Part shown: positions 1 through 15,092 of the stretch, in pieces
Numbering within the stretch: position 1 is the stretch's first letter
Layout of the letters: the number at the start of each line of letters is the position of its first letter
Source: Ptiloglossa arizonensis
Lineage: Eukaryota; Arthropoda; Insecta; Hymenoptera; Colletidae
Reading direction: 5' to 3'
Length of the DNA stretch: 64,000 nt
Assembly: GCF_051014685.1 (NCBI RefSeq)
Contig: NW_027479476.1
Location: forward strand, 1 to 64,000
Notes under the pieces: generated by a model
What the model was told of the DNA's origin: nothing
What the model saw: the letters and a program-made list of their open reading frames with translations, nothing else
The model's database searches: none
Translations under genes and position numbers: made by a program

Positions 1-1225
1 ATAACGCATAACGTATAACGTATAACGTATAACGTATAACGTATAACGTATAACGTATAACGTATAACGTATAACGTATAACGTATAACGTATAACGTAT
101 AACGTATAACGTATAACGTATAACGTATAACGTATGTCGTATAACGTATAACGTATAACGTATCACGTATAACGTATAACGTATAACGTATAACGTATAA
201 TGTATAACGTATAACGTATAACGTATAACGTATAACGTATAACGTATAACGTATAACGTATAACGTATAACGTATAACGTATATCCTATAACGCATAACG
301 TATAACGTATAACGTATAACGTATAACGAATAACGTATAACGTATAACGTATAACGTATAACGTATAACGTATAACGTATAACGTATAACGTATAACGTA
401 TAATGCATAACGTATAACGTATAACGTATAACGTATAACGTATAACGTATAACGTATAACGTATAACGTATAACGTATAACGTACAACGTATAACGTATA
501 ACGTATAACGTATAACGTATAACGTATAGCGTATAACGTATAACGTATAACGTATAACGTCCAACGTCTAACGTATAACGTATAACGTATAAAGTATAAC
601 GTACAACGTATAACGTATAACGTATATCCTATAACGCATAACGTATAACGTATAACGTATAACGTATAACGTATAACGTATAACGTATAACGTATAACGT
701 ATAACGTATAACGTGTAACGTATAACGTATAACGTATAACGTATAACGTACAACGTATAACGTATAACGTATAACGTATAGCGTATAACGTATAACGTAT
801 AACGTATAACGTATAACGTATAACGTATAACGTATAACGTATAACGTATAACGTATAACGTATATCGTATAGCGTATAACGTATAACGTATAACGTATAA
901 CGTCCAACGTATAACGTATAACGTATAATGTATAACGTATAACGTACAACGTATAACGTATAACGTATATCCTATAACGCATAACGTATAACGTATAACG
1001 TATAACGTATAACGTATAACGTATAACGTATAACGTATAACGTATAACGTATAACGTATAACGTATAACGTATAACGTATAACGTATAACGTATGTCGTA
1101 TAACGTATAACGTATAACGTATAACGTATAACGTATAACGTATAACGTATAATGTATAACGTATAACGTATAACGTATAACGTATAACGTATAACGTATA
1201 ACGTATAACGTATAACGTATAACGT

Positions 1226-1820
1226 ATATCCTATAACGCATAACGTATAACGTATAACGTATAACGCATAACGTATAACGCATAACGTATAACGCGTAAC
1301 GTATAACGCATATCGTATAACGTATAACGTATAACGTATAACGTATAACGTATAACGTATGTCGTATAACGTATAACGTATAACGTATAACGTACAACGT
1401 ATAACGTATAACGTATAGCGTATAACGTATAACGTATAACGTATAACGTATAACGTATAACGTATAACGTATAACGTATATCCTATAACGCATAACGTAT
1501 AACGTATAACGTATAACGCATAACGTATAACGCATAACGTATAACGCATAACGTATAACGCATAACGTATAACGTATAACGTATAACGTATAACGTATAA
1601 CGTATAACGTATGTCGTATAACGTATAACGTATAACGTATAACGTATAACGTATAACGTATAACGTATAACGTATAATGTATAACGTATAACGTATAACG
1701 TATAACGTATAACGTATAACGTATAACGTATAACGTATAACGTATAACGTATAACGTATAACGTATAACGTATAACGTACAACGTATAACGTATAACGTA
1801 TAACGTATAACGTATATCCT
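1226..1820. repeat. Block P copy 1
   Basis: The block starts at ATATCCT-ATAACGC and continues with alternating ATAACGC and ATAACGT, then ATAACGC followed by GTAACGT, ATATCGT and ATGTCGT, ending at the ATATCCT at 1,814. Its length from first to last ATATCCT is 588 bp. The same order occurs at 18,348 and 22,016. Confidence 0.7.
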
Positions 1821-3766
1821 ATAACGCATAACGTATAACGTATAACGTATAACGTATAACGTATAACGTATAACGTATAACGTATAACGTATAACGTATA
1901 ACGTATAACGTATAACGTATAACGTATGTCGTATAACGTATAACGTATAACGTATAACGTATAACGTATAACGTATAACGTATAACGTATAACGTATAAC
2001 GTATAACGTATAACGTATAACGTATAACGTATAACGTATAACGTATAACGTATAACGTATAACGTATAACGTATAACGTACAACGTATAACGTACAACGT
2101 ATAACGTATAACGTATAACGTATAACGTATAACGTATAACGTATAACGTATAACGTATAACGTACAACGTATAACGTATAACGTATAACGTATAACGTAT
2201 AACGTATAACGTATAACGTATAACGTATAACGTATAACGTACAACGTATAACGTATAACGTATAACGTATAACGTATATCCTATAACGCATAACGCATAA
2301 CGTATAACGTATAACGTATAACGTATAACGTATAACGTATAACGTATAACGTATAACGTATAACGTATAACGTATAACGTATAACGTATAACGTATAACG
2401 TATGTCGTATAACGTATAACGTATAACGTATAACGTATAACGTATAACGTATAACGTATAATGTATAACGTATAACGTATAACGTATAACGTATAACGTG
2501 TAACGTACAACGTATAACGTATAACGTATAACGTATAACGTATAACGTATAACGTATAACGTATAACGTATAACGTATAACGTATAACGTATAACGTATA
2601 ACGTATAACGTACAACGTATAACGTATAACGTATAACGTATAACGTATATCCTATAACGCATAACGTATAACGTATAACGTATAACGTATAACGTATAAC
2701 GTATAACGTATAACGTATAACGTATAACGTATAACGTATAACGTATAACGTATAACGTATAACGTATAACGTATAACGTATAACGTACAACGTATAACGT
2801 ATAACGTATAACGTATAACGTATATCCTATAACGCATAACGTATAACGTATAACGTATAACGTATAACGTATAACGTATAACGTATAACGTATAACGTAG
2901 AACGTATAACGTATAACGTATATCGTATAACGTATGACGTATAACGTATAACGTATAACGTATAACGTATAACGTGTAACGTATAACGTATAACGTGTAA
3001 CGTATAACGTATAACGTATAACGTATAACGTATAACGTATAACGTATAACGTATAACGTATAACGTATAACGTATAACGTACAACGTATAACGTATAACG
3101 TATAACGTATAACGTATATCCTATAACGCATAACCTATAACGTATAACGTATAACGTATAACGTATAACGTATAACGTATAACGTAGAACGTATAACGTA
3201 TAACGTATATCATATAACGTATGACGTATAACGTATAACGTATAACGTATAACGTATAACGTATAACGTATAACGTATAACGTATAACGTATAACGTATA
3301 ACGTATAACGTCTAACGTATAACGTATAACGTACAACGTATAACGTATAACGTATAACGTATAACGTATATCCTATAACGCATAACGTATAACGTATAAC
3401 GTATAACGTATAACGTATAACGTATAACGTATAACGTATAACGTATAACGTATAACGTATAACGTATAACGTATAACGTATAACGTATAACGTACAACGT
3501 ATAACGTATAACGTATAACGTATAACGTATATCCTATAACGCATAACGTATAACGTATAACATATAACGTATAACGTATAACGTATAACGTACAACGTAT
3601 AACGTATAACGTATAACGTATAACTTATATCCTATAACGCATAACGTATAACGTATAACGTATAACGTATAACGTATAACGTATAACGTATAACGTATAA
3701 CGTATAACGTATAACGTATAACGTATAACGTATAACGTATAACGTATAGCGTATAACGTATAACGT

Positions 3767-3808
3767 ATAACGATTAACGTAAAACGTATGACGTATTACA
3801 TATTACGT
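3767..3808 (+). repeat. M cassette 1
   Basis: M is six variant units. Unit 1 ends in A, unit 2 starts TT, unit 3 starts AA, unit 4 has G at place 3, units 5 and 6 have T at place 3, and unit 5 ends in CAT. An ATAGCGT lies three units before it. M holds stop codons in all three - frames. Confidence 0.9.
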
Positions 3809-6800
3809 ATAACGTATAACGTATAACGTATAACGTATAACGTATAACGTATAACGCATAACGTATAACGTATAACGTATAACGCATAACGTATAACGTA
3901 TAACGTATAACGTATAACGTATAACGTATAACGTATAACGTATAAGGTGTAACGTATAACGTATAACGTATAACGTATAACGTATAACGTATAACGTATA
4001 ACGTATATCGCATAACGTATAACGCATAACGTATAACGCATAACGTATAACGTATAACGTATAACGTATAACGTATAACGTATAACGTATAACGTATAAC
4101 GTATAACGTATAACGTATAACGTATAACGTATAACGTATAACGTATAACGTATAACGTATAGCGTATAACGTATAACGTACAACGTATAACGTATAACGT
4201 ATAACGTATAACGTATAACGTATAACGTATAACGTATAACGTATAACGTATAACGTATATCGCATAACGTATAACGCATAACGTATAACGCATAACGTAT
4301 AACGTATAACGTATAACGTATAACGTATAACGTATAACGTATAACGCATAACGTATAACGTATAACGTATAACGTATAACGTATAACGTATAACGTATAA
4401 CGTATAAGGTATAACGTATAACGTATAACGTATAACGTATAACGTATAACGTATAACGTATATCGCATAACGTATAACGCATAACGTATAACGCATAACC
4501 TATAACGTATAACGTATAACGTATAACGTATAACGTATAACGTATAACGCATAACCTATAACGTATAACGTATAACGTATAACGTATAACGTATAACGTA
4601 TAACGTATAACGTATAACGTATAACGTATAACGTATAACGTATAACGTATAACGTATGTCGTATAACGTATAACGTATAACGTATAACGTATAACGTATA
4701 ACGTATAACGTATAACGTATATCCTATAACGCATAACGTATAACGTATAACGTATAACGTATAACGAATAACGTATAACGTATAACGTATAACGTATAAC
4801 GTATAACGTATAACGTATAACGTATAACGTATAACGTATGTCGTATAACGTATAACGTATAACGTATAACGTATAACGTATAACGTATAACGTATAACGT
4901 ATAACGTATGTCGTATAACGTATAACGTATAACGTATAACGTATAACGTATAACGTATAACGTATAACGTATAATGTATAACGTATAACGTATAACGTAT
5001 AACGTATAACGTATAACGTATAGCGTATAACGTATAACGTATAACGTATAACGTATAACGTATAACGTATAACGTATAACGTATAACGTATAACGTGTAA
5101 CGTATAACGTATAACGTATAACGTATAACGTACAACGTATAACGTATAACGTATAACGTATAACATATAACGTATAACGTATAACGTATAACGTATAACG
5201 TATAACGTATAACGTATAACGTATAACGTATAACGTATAACGTATATCGTATAGCGTATAACGTATAACGTATAACGTATAACGTCCAACGTATAACGTA
5301 TAACGTATAATGTATAACGTATAACGTACAACGTATAACGTATAACGTATAACGTATAACATATAACGTATAACGTATAACGTATAACGTATAACGTATA
5401 ACGTATAACGTATAACGTATGTCGTATAACGTATAACGTATAACGTATAACGTATAACGTATAACGTATAACGTATAACGTATAATGTATAACGTATAAC
5501 GTATAACGTATAACGTATAACGTATAACGTATAACGTATAACGTATAACGTATAACGTATAACGTATATCCTATAACGCATAACGTATAACGTATAACGT
5601 ATAACGTATAACGAATAACGTATAACGTATAACGTATAACGTATAACGTATAACGTATAACGTATAACGTATAACGTATAACGTATGTCGTATAACGTAT
5701 AACGTATAACGTATAACGTATAACGTATAACGTATAACGTATAATGCATAACGTATAACGTATAACGTATAACGTATAACGTATAACGTATAACGTATAA
5801 CGTATAACGTATAACGTATAACGTACAACGTATAACGTATAACGTATAACGTATAACGTATAACGTATAGCGTATAACGTATAACGTATAACGTATAACG
5901 TCCAACGTCTAACGTATAACGTATAACGTATAAAGTATAACGTACAACGTATAACGTATAACGTATATCCTATAACGCATAACGTATAACGTATAACGTA
6001 TAACGTATAACGTATAACGTATAACGTATAACGTATAACGTATAACGTGTAACGTATAACGTATAACGTATAACGTATAACGTACAACGTATAACGTATA
6101 ACGTATAACGTATAACATATAACGTATAACGTATAACGTATAACGTATAACGTATAACGTATAACGTATAACGTATAACGTATAACGTATAACGTATATC
6201 GTATAGCGTATAACGTATAACGTATAACGTATAACGTCCAACGTATAACGTATAACGTATAATGTATAACGTATAACGTACAACGTATAACGTATAACGT
6301 ATATCCTATAACGCATAACGTATAACGTATAACGTATAACGTATAACGTATAACGTATAACGTATAACGTATAACGTATAACGTATAACGTATAACGTAT
6401 AACGTATAACGTATAACGTATAACGTATAACGTATAACGTACAATGTTTAACGTATAACGTATAAAGTATAACGTACAACGTATAACGTATAACGTATAA
6501 CGTACAACGTATAACGTATAACGTATAACGTATAACGTATAACGTATAAGGTATAACGTATAACGTATAACGTATAACGTATAACGTATAACGTATAACG
6601 TATAACGTATATCGCATAACGTATAACGCATAACGTATAACGCATAACGTATAACGTATAACGTATAACGTATAACGTATAACGTATAACGTATAACGTA
6701 TAACGTATAACGTATAACGTATAACGTATAACGTATAACGTATAACGTATAACGTATAACGTACAACGTATAACGTATAACGTATAACGTATAACGTATA

Positions 6801-8155
6801 TCCTATAACGCATAACGTATAACGTATAACGTATAACGTATAACGTATATCATATAGCGTATGACGTATAACGTATAACGTATAACGTATAACGTATAAC
6901 GTATAACGTATAACGTATAACGTATAACGTATAACGTATAACGTATAACGTATAACGTATAACGTATAACGTATAACGTACAACGTATAACGTATAACGT
7001 ATAACGTATAACGTATATCCTATAACGCATAACGTATAACGTATAACGTATAACGTATAACGTATAACGTATAACGTATAACGTATAACGTATAACGTAT
7101 AACGTATAACGTATAACGTATAACGTATAACGTATAACGTATAACGTACAACGTATAACGTATAACGTATAACGTATAACGTATATCCTATAACGCATAA
7201 CGTATAACGTATAACATATAACGTATAACGTATAACGTATAACGTACAACGTATAACGTATAACGTATAACGTATAACTTATATCCTATAACGCATAACG
7301 TATAACGTATAACGTATAACGTATAACGTATAACGTATAACGTATAACGTATAACGTATAACGTATAACGTATAACGTATAACGTATAACGTATAACGTA
7401 TAGCGTATAACGTATATCGCATAACGTATAACGCATAACGTATAACGCATAACGTATAACGTATAACGTATAACGTATAACGTATAACGTATAACGTATA
7501 ACGTATAACGTATAACGTATAACGTATAACGTATAACGTATAACGTATAACGTATAACGTATAACGTATAACGTATAGCGTATAACGTATAACGTACAAC
7601 GTATAACGTATAACGTATAACGTATAACGTATAACGTATAACGTATAACGTATAACGTATAACGTATAACGTATATCGCATAACGTATAACGCATAACGT
7701 ATAACGCATAACGTATAACGTATAACGTATAACGTATAACGTATAACGTATAACGTATAACGCATAACGTATAACGTATAACGTATAACGTATAACGTAT
7801 AACGTATAACGTATAACGTATAAGGTATAACGTATAACGTATAACGTATAACGTATAACGTATAACGTATAACGTATATCGCATAACGTATAACGCATAA
7901 CGTATAACGCATAACCTATAACGTATAACGTATAACGTATAACGTATAACGTATAACGTATAACGTATAACGTATAACGTATAACGTATAACGTATAACG
8001 TATAACGTATAACGTATAACGTATAACGTACAACGTATAACGTATAACGTATAACGTATAACGTATTTCCTATAACGCATAACGTATAACGTATAACGTA
8101 TAACGTATAACGTATAACGTATAACGTATAACGTATAGCGTATAACGTATAACGT

Positions 8156-8197
8156 ATAACGATTAACGTAAAACGTATGACGTATTACATATTACGT
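8156..8197 (+). repeat. M cassette 2
   Basis: Standard form, 4,389 bp after cassette 1; followed, as in cassettes 1 and 3, by perfect units and then ATAACGC. Confidence 0.9.
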
Positions 8198-9338
8198 ATA
8201 ACGTATAACGTATAACGTATAACGTATAACGTATAACGTATAACGCATAACGTATAACGTATAACGTATAACGCATAACGTATAACGTATAACGTATAAC
8301 GTATAACGTATAACGTATAACGTGTAACGTATAAGGTATAACGTATAACGTATAACGTATAACGTATAACGTATAACGTACAATGTTTAACGTATAACGT
8401 ATAAAGTATAACGTACAACGTATAACGTATAACGTATAACGTACAACGTATAACGTATAACGTATAACGTATAACGTATAACGTATAAGGTATAACGTAT
8501 AACGTATAACGTATAACGTATAACGTATAACGTATAACGTATAACGTATATCGCATAACGTATAACGCATAACGTATAACGCATAACGTATAACGTATAA
8601 CGTATAACGTATAACGTATAACGTATAACGTATAACGTATAACGTATAACGTATAACGTATAACGTATAACGTATAACGTATAACGTACAACGTATAACG
8701 TATAACGTATAACGTATAACGTATATCCTATAACGCATAACGTATAACGTATAACGTATAACGTATAACGTATATCATATAACGTATGACGTATAACGTA
8801 TAACGTATAACGTATAACGTATAACGTATAACGTATAACGTATAACGTATAACGTATAACGTATAACGTATAACGTATAACGTATAACGTATAACGTATA
8901 ACGTATAACGTACAACGTATAACGTATAACGTATAACGTATAACGTATATCCTATAACGCATAACGTATAACGTATAACGTATAACGTATAACGTATAAC
9001 GTATAACGTATAACGTATAACGTATAACGTATAACGTATAACGTATAACGTATAACGTATAACGTATAACGTACAACGTATAACGTATAACGTATAACGT
9101 ATAACGTATATCCTATAACGCATAACGTATAACGTATAACATATAACGTATAACGTATAACGTATAACGTACAACGTATAACGTATAACGTATAACGTAT
9201 AACTTATATCCTATAACGCATAACGTATAACGTATAACGTATAACGTATAACGTATAACGTATAACGTATAACGTATAACGTATAACGTATAACGTATAA
9301 CGTATAACGTAAAACGTATAGCGTATAACGTATAACGT

Positions 9339-9380
9339 ATAACGATTAACGTAAAACGTATGACGTATTACATATTACGT
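9339..9380 (+). repeat. M cassette 3
   Basis: Standard form, 1,183 bp after cassette 2. An ATAACTT-ATATCCT pair lies about 133 bp upstream, and an additional AAAACGT lies at 9,311. Confidence 0.9.
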
Positions 9381-9737
9381 ATAACGTATAACGTATAACG
9401 TATAACGTATAACGTATAACGTATAACGCATAACGTATAACGTATAACGTATAACGCATAACGTATAACGTATAACGTATAACGTATAACGTATAACGTA
9501 TAACGTATAACGTATAAGGTATAACGTATAACGTATAACGTATAACGTATAACGTATAACGTATAACGTATAACGTATATCGCATAACGTATAACGCATA
9601 ACGTATAACGCATAACGTATAACGTATAACGTATAACGTATAACGTATAACGTATAACGTATAACGTATAACGTATAACGTATAACGTATAACGTATAAC
9701 GTATAACGTATAACGTATAACGTATAACGTATAACGT

Positions 9738-11116
9738 ATAGCGTATAACGTATAACGTACAACGTATAACGTATAACGTATAACGTATAACGTATAACGT
9801 ATAACGTATAACGTATAACGTATAACGTATAACGTATATCGCATAACGTATAACGCATAACGTATAACGCATAACGTATAACGTATAACGTATAACGTAT
9901 AACGTATAACGTATAACGTATAACGCATAACGTATAACGTATAACGTATAACGTATAACGTATAACGTATAACGTATAACGTATAAGGTATAACGTATAA
10001 CGTATAACGTATAACGTATAACGTATAACGTATAACGTATATCGCATAACGTATAACGCATAACGTATAACGCATAACCTATAACGTATAATGTATAACG
10101 TATAACGTATAACGTATAACGTATAACGTATAACGTATAACGTATAACGTATAACGTATAACGTATAACGTATAACGTATAACGTATAACGTACAACGTA
10201 TAACGTATAACGTATAACGTATAACGTATTTCCTATAACGCATAACGTATAACGTATAACGTATAACGTATAACGTATAACGTATAACGTATAACGTATA
10301 ACGTATAACGTATAACGTATAACGTATAACGTATAACGTATAACGTATAACGTATAACGTATAACGTATAACGTATGTCGTATAACGTATAACGTATAAC
10401 GTATAACGTATAACGTATAACGTATAACGTATAACGTATAATGTATAACGTATAACGTATAACGTATAACGTATAACGTATAACGTATAACGTATAACGT
10501 ATAACGTATAACGTATAACGTATATCCTATAACGCATAACGTATAACGTATAACGTATAACGTATAACGAATAACGTATAACGTATAACGTATAACGTAT
10601 AACGTATAACGTATAACGTATAACGTATAACGTATAACGTATGTCGTATAACGTATAACGTATAACGTATAACGTATAACGTATAACGTATAACGTATAA
10701 TGCATAACGTATAACGTATAACGTATAACGTATAACGTATAACGTATAACGTATAACGTATAACGTATAACGTATAACGTACAACGTATAACGTATAACG
10801 TATAACGTATAACGTATAACGTATAGCGTATAACGTATAGCGTATAACGTATAACGTCCAACGTCTAACGTATAACGTATAACGTATAAAGTATAACGTA
10901 CAACGTATAACGTATAACGTATATCCTATAACGCATAACGTATAACGTATAACGTATAACGTATAACGTATAACGTATAACGTATAACGTATAACGTATA
11001 ACGTATAACGTATAACGTATAACGTATAACGTATAACGTATAACGTATAACGTATAACGTATAACGTATAACGTATAACGTATAACGTATAACGTATAAC
11101 GTATAACGTATAACGT
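9738..11116. repeat. Tandem ~1.4 kb HOR, first copy
   Basis: The copy starts at an ATAGCGT unit and includes ATTTCCT (10,228), ATGTCGT, ATAACGA, ATAATGC, the CCAACGT-CTAACGT pair (10,858) and ATAAAGT (10,886). The next copy follows directly. Offsets to it are 1,379 bp at ATAGCGT, 1,386 at ATTTCCT and 1,407 at CCAACGT, so the copies differ by a few whole units. Confidence 0.75.
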
Positions 11117-12334
11117 ATAGCGTATAACGTATAACGTACAACGTATAACGTATAACGTATAACGTATAACGTATAACGTATAACGTATAACGTATAACGT
11201 ATAACGTATAACGTATATCGCATAACGTATAACGCATAACGTATAACGCATAACGTATAACGTATAACGTATAACGTATAACGTATAACGTATAACGTAT
11301 AACGCATAACGTATAACGTATAACGTATAACGTATAACGTATAACGTATAACGTATAACGTATAAGGTATAACGTATAACGTATAACGTATAACGTATAA
11401 CGTATAACGTATAACGTATATCGCATAACGTATAACGCATAACGTATAACGCATAACCTATAACGTATAACGTATAACGTATAACGTATAACGTATAACG
11501 TATAACGTATAACGTATAACGTATAACGTATAACGTATAACGTATAACGTATAACGTATAACGTATAACGTATAACGTACAACGTATAACGTATAACGTA
11601 TAACGTATAACGTATTTCCTATAACGCATAACGTATAACGTATAACGTATAACGTATAACGTATAACGTATAACGTATAACGTATAACGTATAACGTATA
11701 ACGTATAACGTATAACGTATAACGTATAACGTATAACGTATAACGTATAACGTATAACGTATAACGTATAACGTATAACGTATGTCGTATAACGTATAAC
11801 GTATAACGTATAACGTATAACGTATAACGTATAACGTATAACGTATAATGTATAACGTATAACGTATAACGTATAACGTATAACGTATAACGTATAACGT
11901 ATAACGTATAACGTATAACGTATAACGTATATCCTATAACGCATAACGTATAACGTATAACGTATAACGTATAACGAATAACGTATAACGTATAACGTAT
12001 AACGTATAACGTATAACGTATAACGTATAACGTATAACGTATAACGTATGTCGTATAACGTATAACGTATAACGTATAACGTATAACGTATAACGTATAA
12101 CGTATAATGCATAACGTATAACGTATAACGTATAACGTATAACGTATAACGTATAACGTATAACGTATAACGTATAACGTATAACGTACAACGTATAACG
12201 TATAACGTATAACGTATAACGTATAACGTATAGCGTATAACGTATAACGTATAACGTATAACGTCCAACGTCTAACGTATAACGTATAACGTATAAAGTA
12301 TAACGTACAACGTATAACGTATAACGTATATCCT
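11117..12334. repeat. Tandem ~1.4 kb HOR, second copy
   Basis: It repeats the variant order of 9,738-10,927, with ATTTCCT at 11,614, CCAACGT at 12,265 and ATAAAGT at 12,293. After ATATCCT at 12,328 the sequence departs from the first copy. Confidence 0.75.
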
Positions 12335-14651
12335 ATAACGCATAACGTATAACGTATAACGTATAACGTATAACGTATAACGTATAACGTATAACGTGTA
12401 ACGTATAACGTATAACGTATAACGTATAACGTACAACGTATAACGTATAACGTATAACGTATAACATATAACGTATAACGTATAACGTATAACGTATAAC
12501 GTATAACGTATAACGTATAACGTATAACGTATAACGTATAACGTATATCGTACAGCGTATAACGTATAACGTATAACGTATAACGTCCAACGTATAACGT
12601 ATAACGTATAATGTATAACGTATAACGTACAACGTATAACGTATAACGTATATCCTATAACGCATAACGTATAACGTATAACGTATAACGTATAACGTAT
12701 AACGTATAACGTATAACGTATAACGTATAACGTATAACGTATAACGTATAACGTATAACGTATAACGTATAACGTATAACGTATAACGTACAATGTTTAA
12801 CGTATAACGTATAAAGTATAACGTACAACGTATAACGTATAACGTATAACGTACAACGTATAACGTATAACGTATAACGTATAACGTATAACGTATAAGG
12901 TATAACGTATAACGTATAACGTATAACGTATAACGTATAACGTATAACGTATAGCGTATATCGCATAACGTATAACGCATAACGTATAACGCATAACGTA
13001 TAACGTATAACGTATAACGTATAACGTATAACGTATAACGTATAACGTATAACGTATAACGTATAACGTATAACGTATAACGTATAACGTATAACGTATA
13101 ACGTATAACGTACAACGTATAACGTATAACGTATAACGTATAACGTATATCCTATAACGCATAACGTATAACGTATAACGTATAACGTATAACGTATAAC
13201 GTATAACGTATAACGTATAACGTATAACGTATAACGTATAACGTATAACGTATAACGTATAACGTATAACGTATAACGTATAACGTATGTCGTATAACGT
13301 ATAACGTATAACGTATAACGTATAACGTATAACGTATAACGTATAACGTATAATGTATAACGTATAACGTATAACGTATAACGTATAACGTATAACGTAT
13401 AACGTATAACGTATAACGTATAACGTATAACGTATAACGTATATCCTATAACGCATAACGTATAACGTATAACGTATAACGTATAACGAATAACGTATAA
13501 CGTATAACGTATAACGTATAACGTATAACGTATAACGTATAACGTATAACGTATAACGTATGTCGTATAACGTATAACGTATAACGTATAACGTATAACG
13601 TATAACGTATAACGTATAATGCATAACGTATAACGTATAACGTATAACGTATAACGTATAACGTATAACGTATAACGTATAACGTATAACGTACAACGTA
13701 TAACGTATAACGTATAACGTATAACGTATAACGTATAGCGTATAACGTATAACGTATAACGTATAACGTCCAACGTCTAACGTATAACGTGTAACGTACA
13801 ACGTATAACGTATAACGTATAACGTATAACGTATAACGTATAACGTATAACGTATAACGTATAACGTATAACGTATAACGTATAACGTATAACGTATAAC
13901 GTACAACGTATAACGTATAACGTATAACGTATAACGTATATCCTATAACGCATAACGTATAACGTATAACGTATAACGTATAACGTATAACGTATAACGT
14001 ATAACGTATAACGTATAACGTATAACGTATAACGTATAACGTATAACGTATAACGTATAACGTATAACGTACAACGTATAACGTATAACGTATAACGTAT
14101 AACGTATATCCTATAACGCATAACGTATAACGTATAACGTATAACGTATAACGTATAACGTATAACGTATAACGTATAACGTAGAACGTATAACGTATAA
14201 CGTATATCGTATAACGTATGACGTATAACGTATAACGTATAACGTATAACGTATAACGTGTAACGTATAACGTATAACGTGTAACGTATAACGTATAACG
14301 TATAACGTATAACGTATAACGTATAACGTATAACGTATAACGTATAACGTATAACGTATAACGTACAACGTATAACGTATAACGTATAACGTATAACGTA
14401 TATCCTATAACGCATAACCTATAACGTATAACGTATAACGTATAACGTATAACGTATAACGTATAACGTAGAACGTATAACGTATAACGTATATCATATA
14501 ACGTATGACGTATAACGTATAACGTATAACGTATAACGTATAACGTATAACGTATAACGTATAACGTATAACGTATAACGTATAACGTATAACGTATAAC
14601 GTATAACGTATAACGTACAACGTATAACGTATAACGTATAACGGATAACGT

Positions 14652-15092
14652 ATATCCTATAACGCATAACGTATAACGTATAACGTATAACGTATAACGT
14701 ATAACGTATAACGTATAACGTATAACGTATAACGTATAACGTATAACGTATAACGTATAACGTATAACGTATAACGTACAACGTATAACGTATAACGTAT
14801 AACGTATAACGTATATCCTATAACGCATAACGTATAACGTATAACATATAACGTATAACGTATAACGTATAACGTACAACGTATAACGTATAACGTATAA
14901 CGTATAACTTATATCCTATAACGCATAACGTATAACGTATAACGTATAACGTATAACGTATAACGTATAACGTATAACGTATAACGTATAACGTATAACG
15001 TATAACGTATAACGTATAACGTATAACGTATAGCGTATAACGTATAACGTATAACGATTAACGTAAAACGTATGACGTATTACATATTACGT
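14652..15092. repeat. HOR-I block shared with the right edge
   Basis: Two ATATCCT-ATAACGC pairs, ATAACAT (14,841), ACAACGT, ATAACTT-ATATCCT (14,904-14,917), ATAGCGT and an M cassette follow in order. ATAACAT, ATATCCT and M all recur exactly 46,718 bp later in 61,363-61,810. Confidence 0.75.
15051..15092 (+). repeat. M cassette 4
   Basis: Standard form, 5,712 bp after cassette 3, in the HOR-I block shared with the right edge. Confidence 0.9.

Noticed and set aside
629..3595. Long - strand open frame of 988 codons, and the many other - strand frames
   Set aside because: They are translations of ACGTTAT repeats. All three - frames give the same heptapeptide and overlap each other. No varied composition, domain or ribosome binding context is visible.
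3767..3808. M cassette as an insertion element or attachment site
   Set aside because: It stays in the 7-bp register, has no inverted repeats or target duplication visible, and each unit differs from the consensus by only one or a few substitutions, so it is derived from the satellite itself.
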